Assembly: GCA_029857875.1 (NCBI GenBank)
Contig: JAOUGB010000186.1
Location: 1-5,550, forward strand
From: Desulfobacteraceae bacterium
GTDB taxonomy: Bacteria > Desulfobacterota > Desulfobacteria > Desulfobacterales > UBA11574
DNA: 5,550 bases
Direction: 5' to 3'
In this document: in pieces, positions 5,516 through 5,550 of the stretch
Layout: each line of letters opens with the position of its first letter
Position numbering within the stretch: position 1 is the stretch's first letter
Notes under the pieces: model-generated
Seen by the model: the letters and a program-made list of their open reading frames with translations, nothing else
What the model was told of the DNA's origin: nothing
Databases searched by the model: none
Position numbers and translations under genes: made by a program

Positions 5516-5550
5516 CCCTATGTTTTGCACCTCCTTTCGTTTGGCTGCCA

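Noticed and set aside
1..5550. CRISPR array, tRNA/rRNA genes or intact insertion sequence
   Set aside because: No regularly spaced direct repeats, no tRNA-like cloverleaf, no rRNA-like sequence and no transposase frame were seen on either strand.

Overview
The window reads as part of a sulfate-reducing Desulfobacterota-type genome (a Desulfobacterales-like bacterium is my best guess). The reasons are a sixteen-haem HmcA-type cytochrome, an HmcB-type iron-sulfur protein, an NrfD/HmcC-type membrane module and a DsrC-family protein, a combination typical of dissimilatory sulfur metabolism. All four recognised genes lie on the minus strand, so transcription runs from high to low coordinates.

Layout in the direction of transcription. 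(1) 5452-4616: a secreted single-domain rhodanese-like protein with an unusually long active-site loop, preceded by an AT-rich region with promoter- and operator-like signals (5487-5515) and followed by a strong hairpin terminator (4495-4541). (2) 4494-4134: a 360-base AT-rich regulatory region. It holds a nested palindromic structure (4350-4425), an 18-bp operator-like palindrome (4289-4306), and a promoter at 4241-4269 that matches both the sigma-54 -24/-12 pattern and the sigma-70 -35/-10 pattern. (3) 4133-3471: a tandem fusion of two DsrC/TusE-like domains that lacks the redox-active C-terminal cysteine of DsrC. (4) 3470-3197: a gene-free gap with a possible relic reading frame. (5) 3196-1538: hmcA, a 552-residue periplasmic cytochrome with sixteen CXXCH motifs. 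(6) 1522 to the window edge: a Tat-targeted protein with four [4Fe-4S] clusters, running in frame through a transmembrane anchor and hydrophilic linker into an NrfD/HmcC-like membrane domain. It is an HmcB-HmcC fusion and is cut off by the window.

Working model. In known Hmc complexes electrons from periplasmic hydrogenases or formate dehydrogenases, carried by cytochrome c3, enter HmcA. They then pass through the iron-sulfur subunit and membrane subunits to the quinone pool or to a cytoplasmic HdrD/DsrK-like subunit. Here HmcA and the fused HmcBC are adjacent, 15 bp apart, and clearly co-transcribed. The remaining hmc genes, if present, would lie beyond position 1. The tandem DsrC-like gene just upstream is most simply a regulatory or docking partner for the cytoplasmic side, not a sulfur carrier. 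The rhodanese is a separate transcription unit whose link to the complex is by position only.
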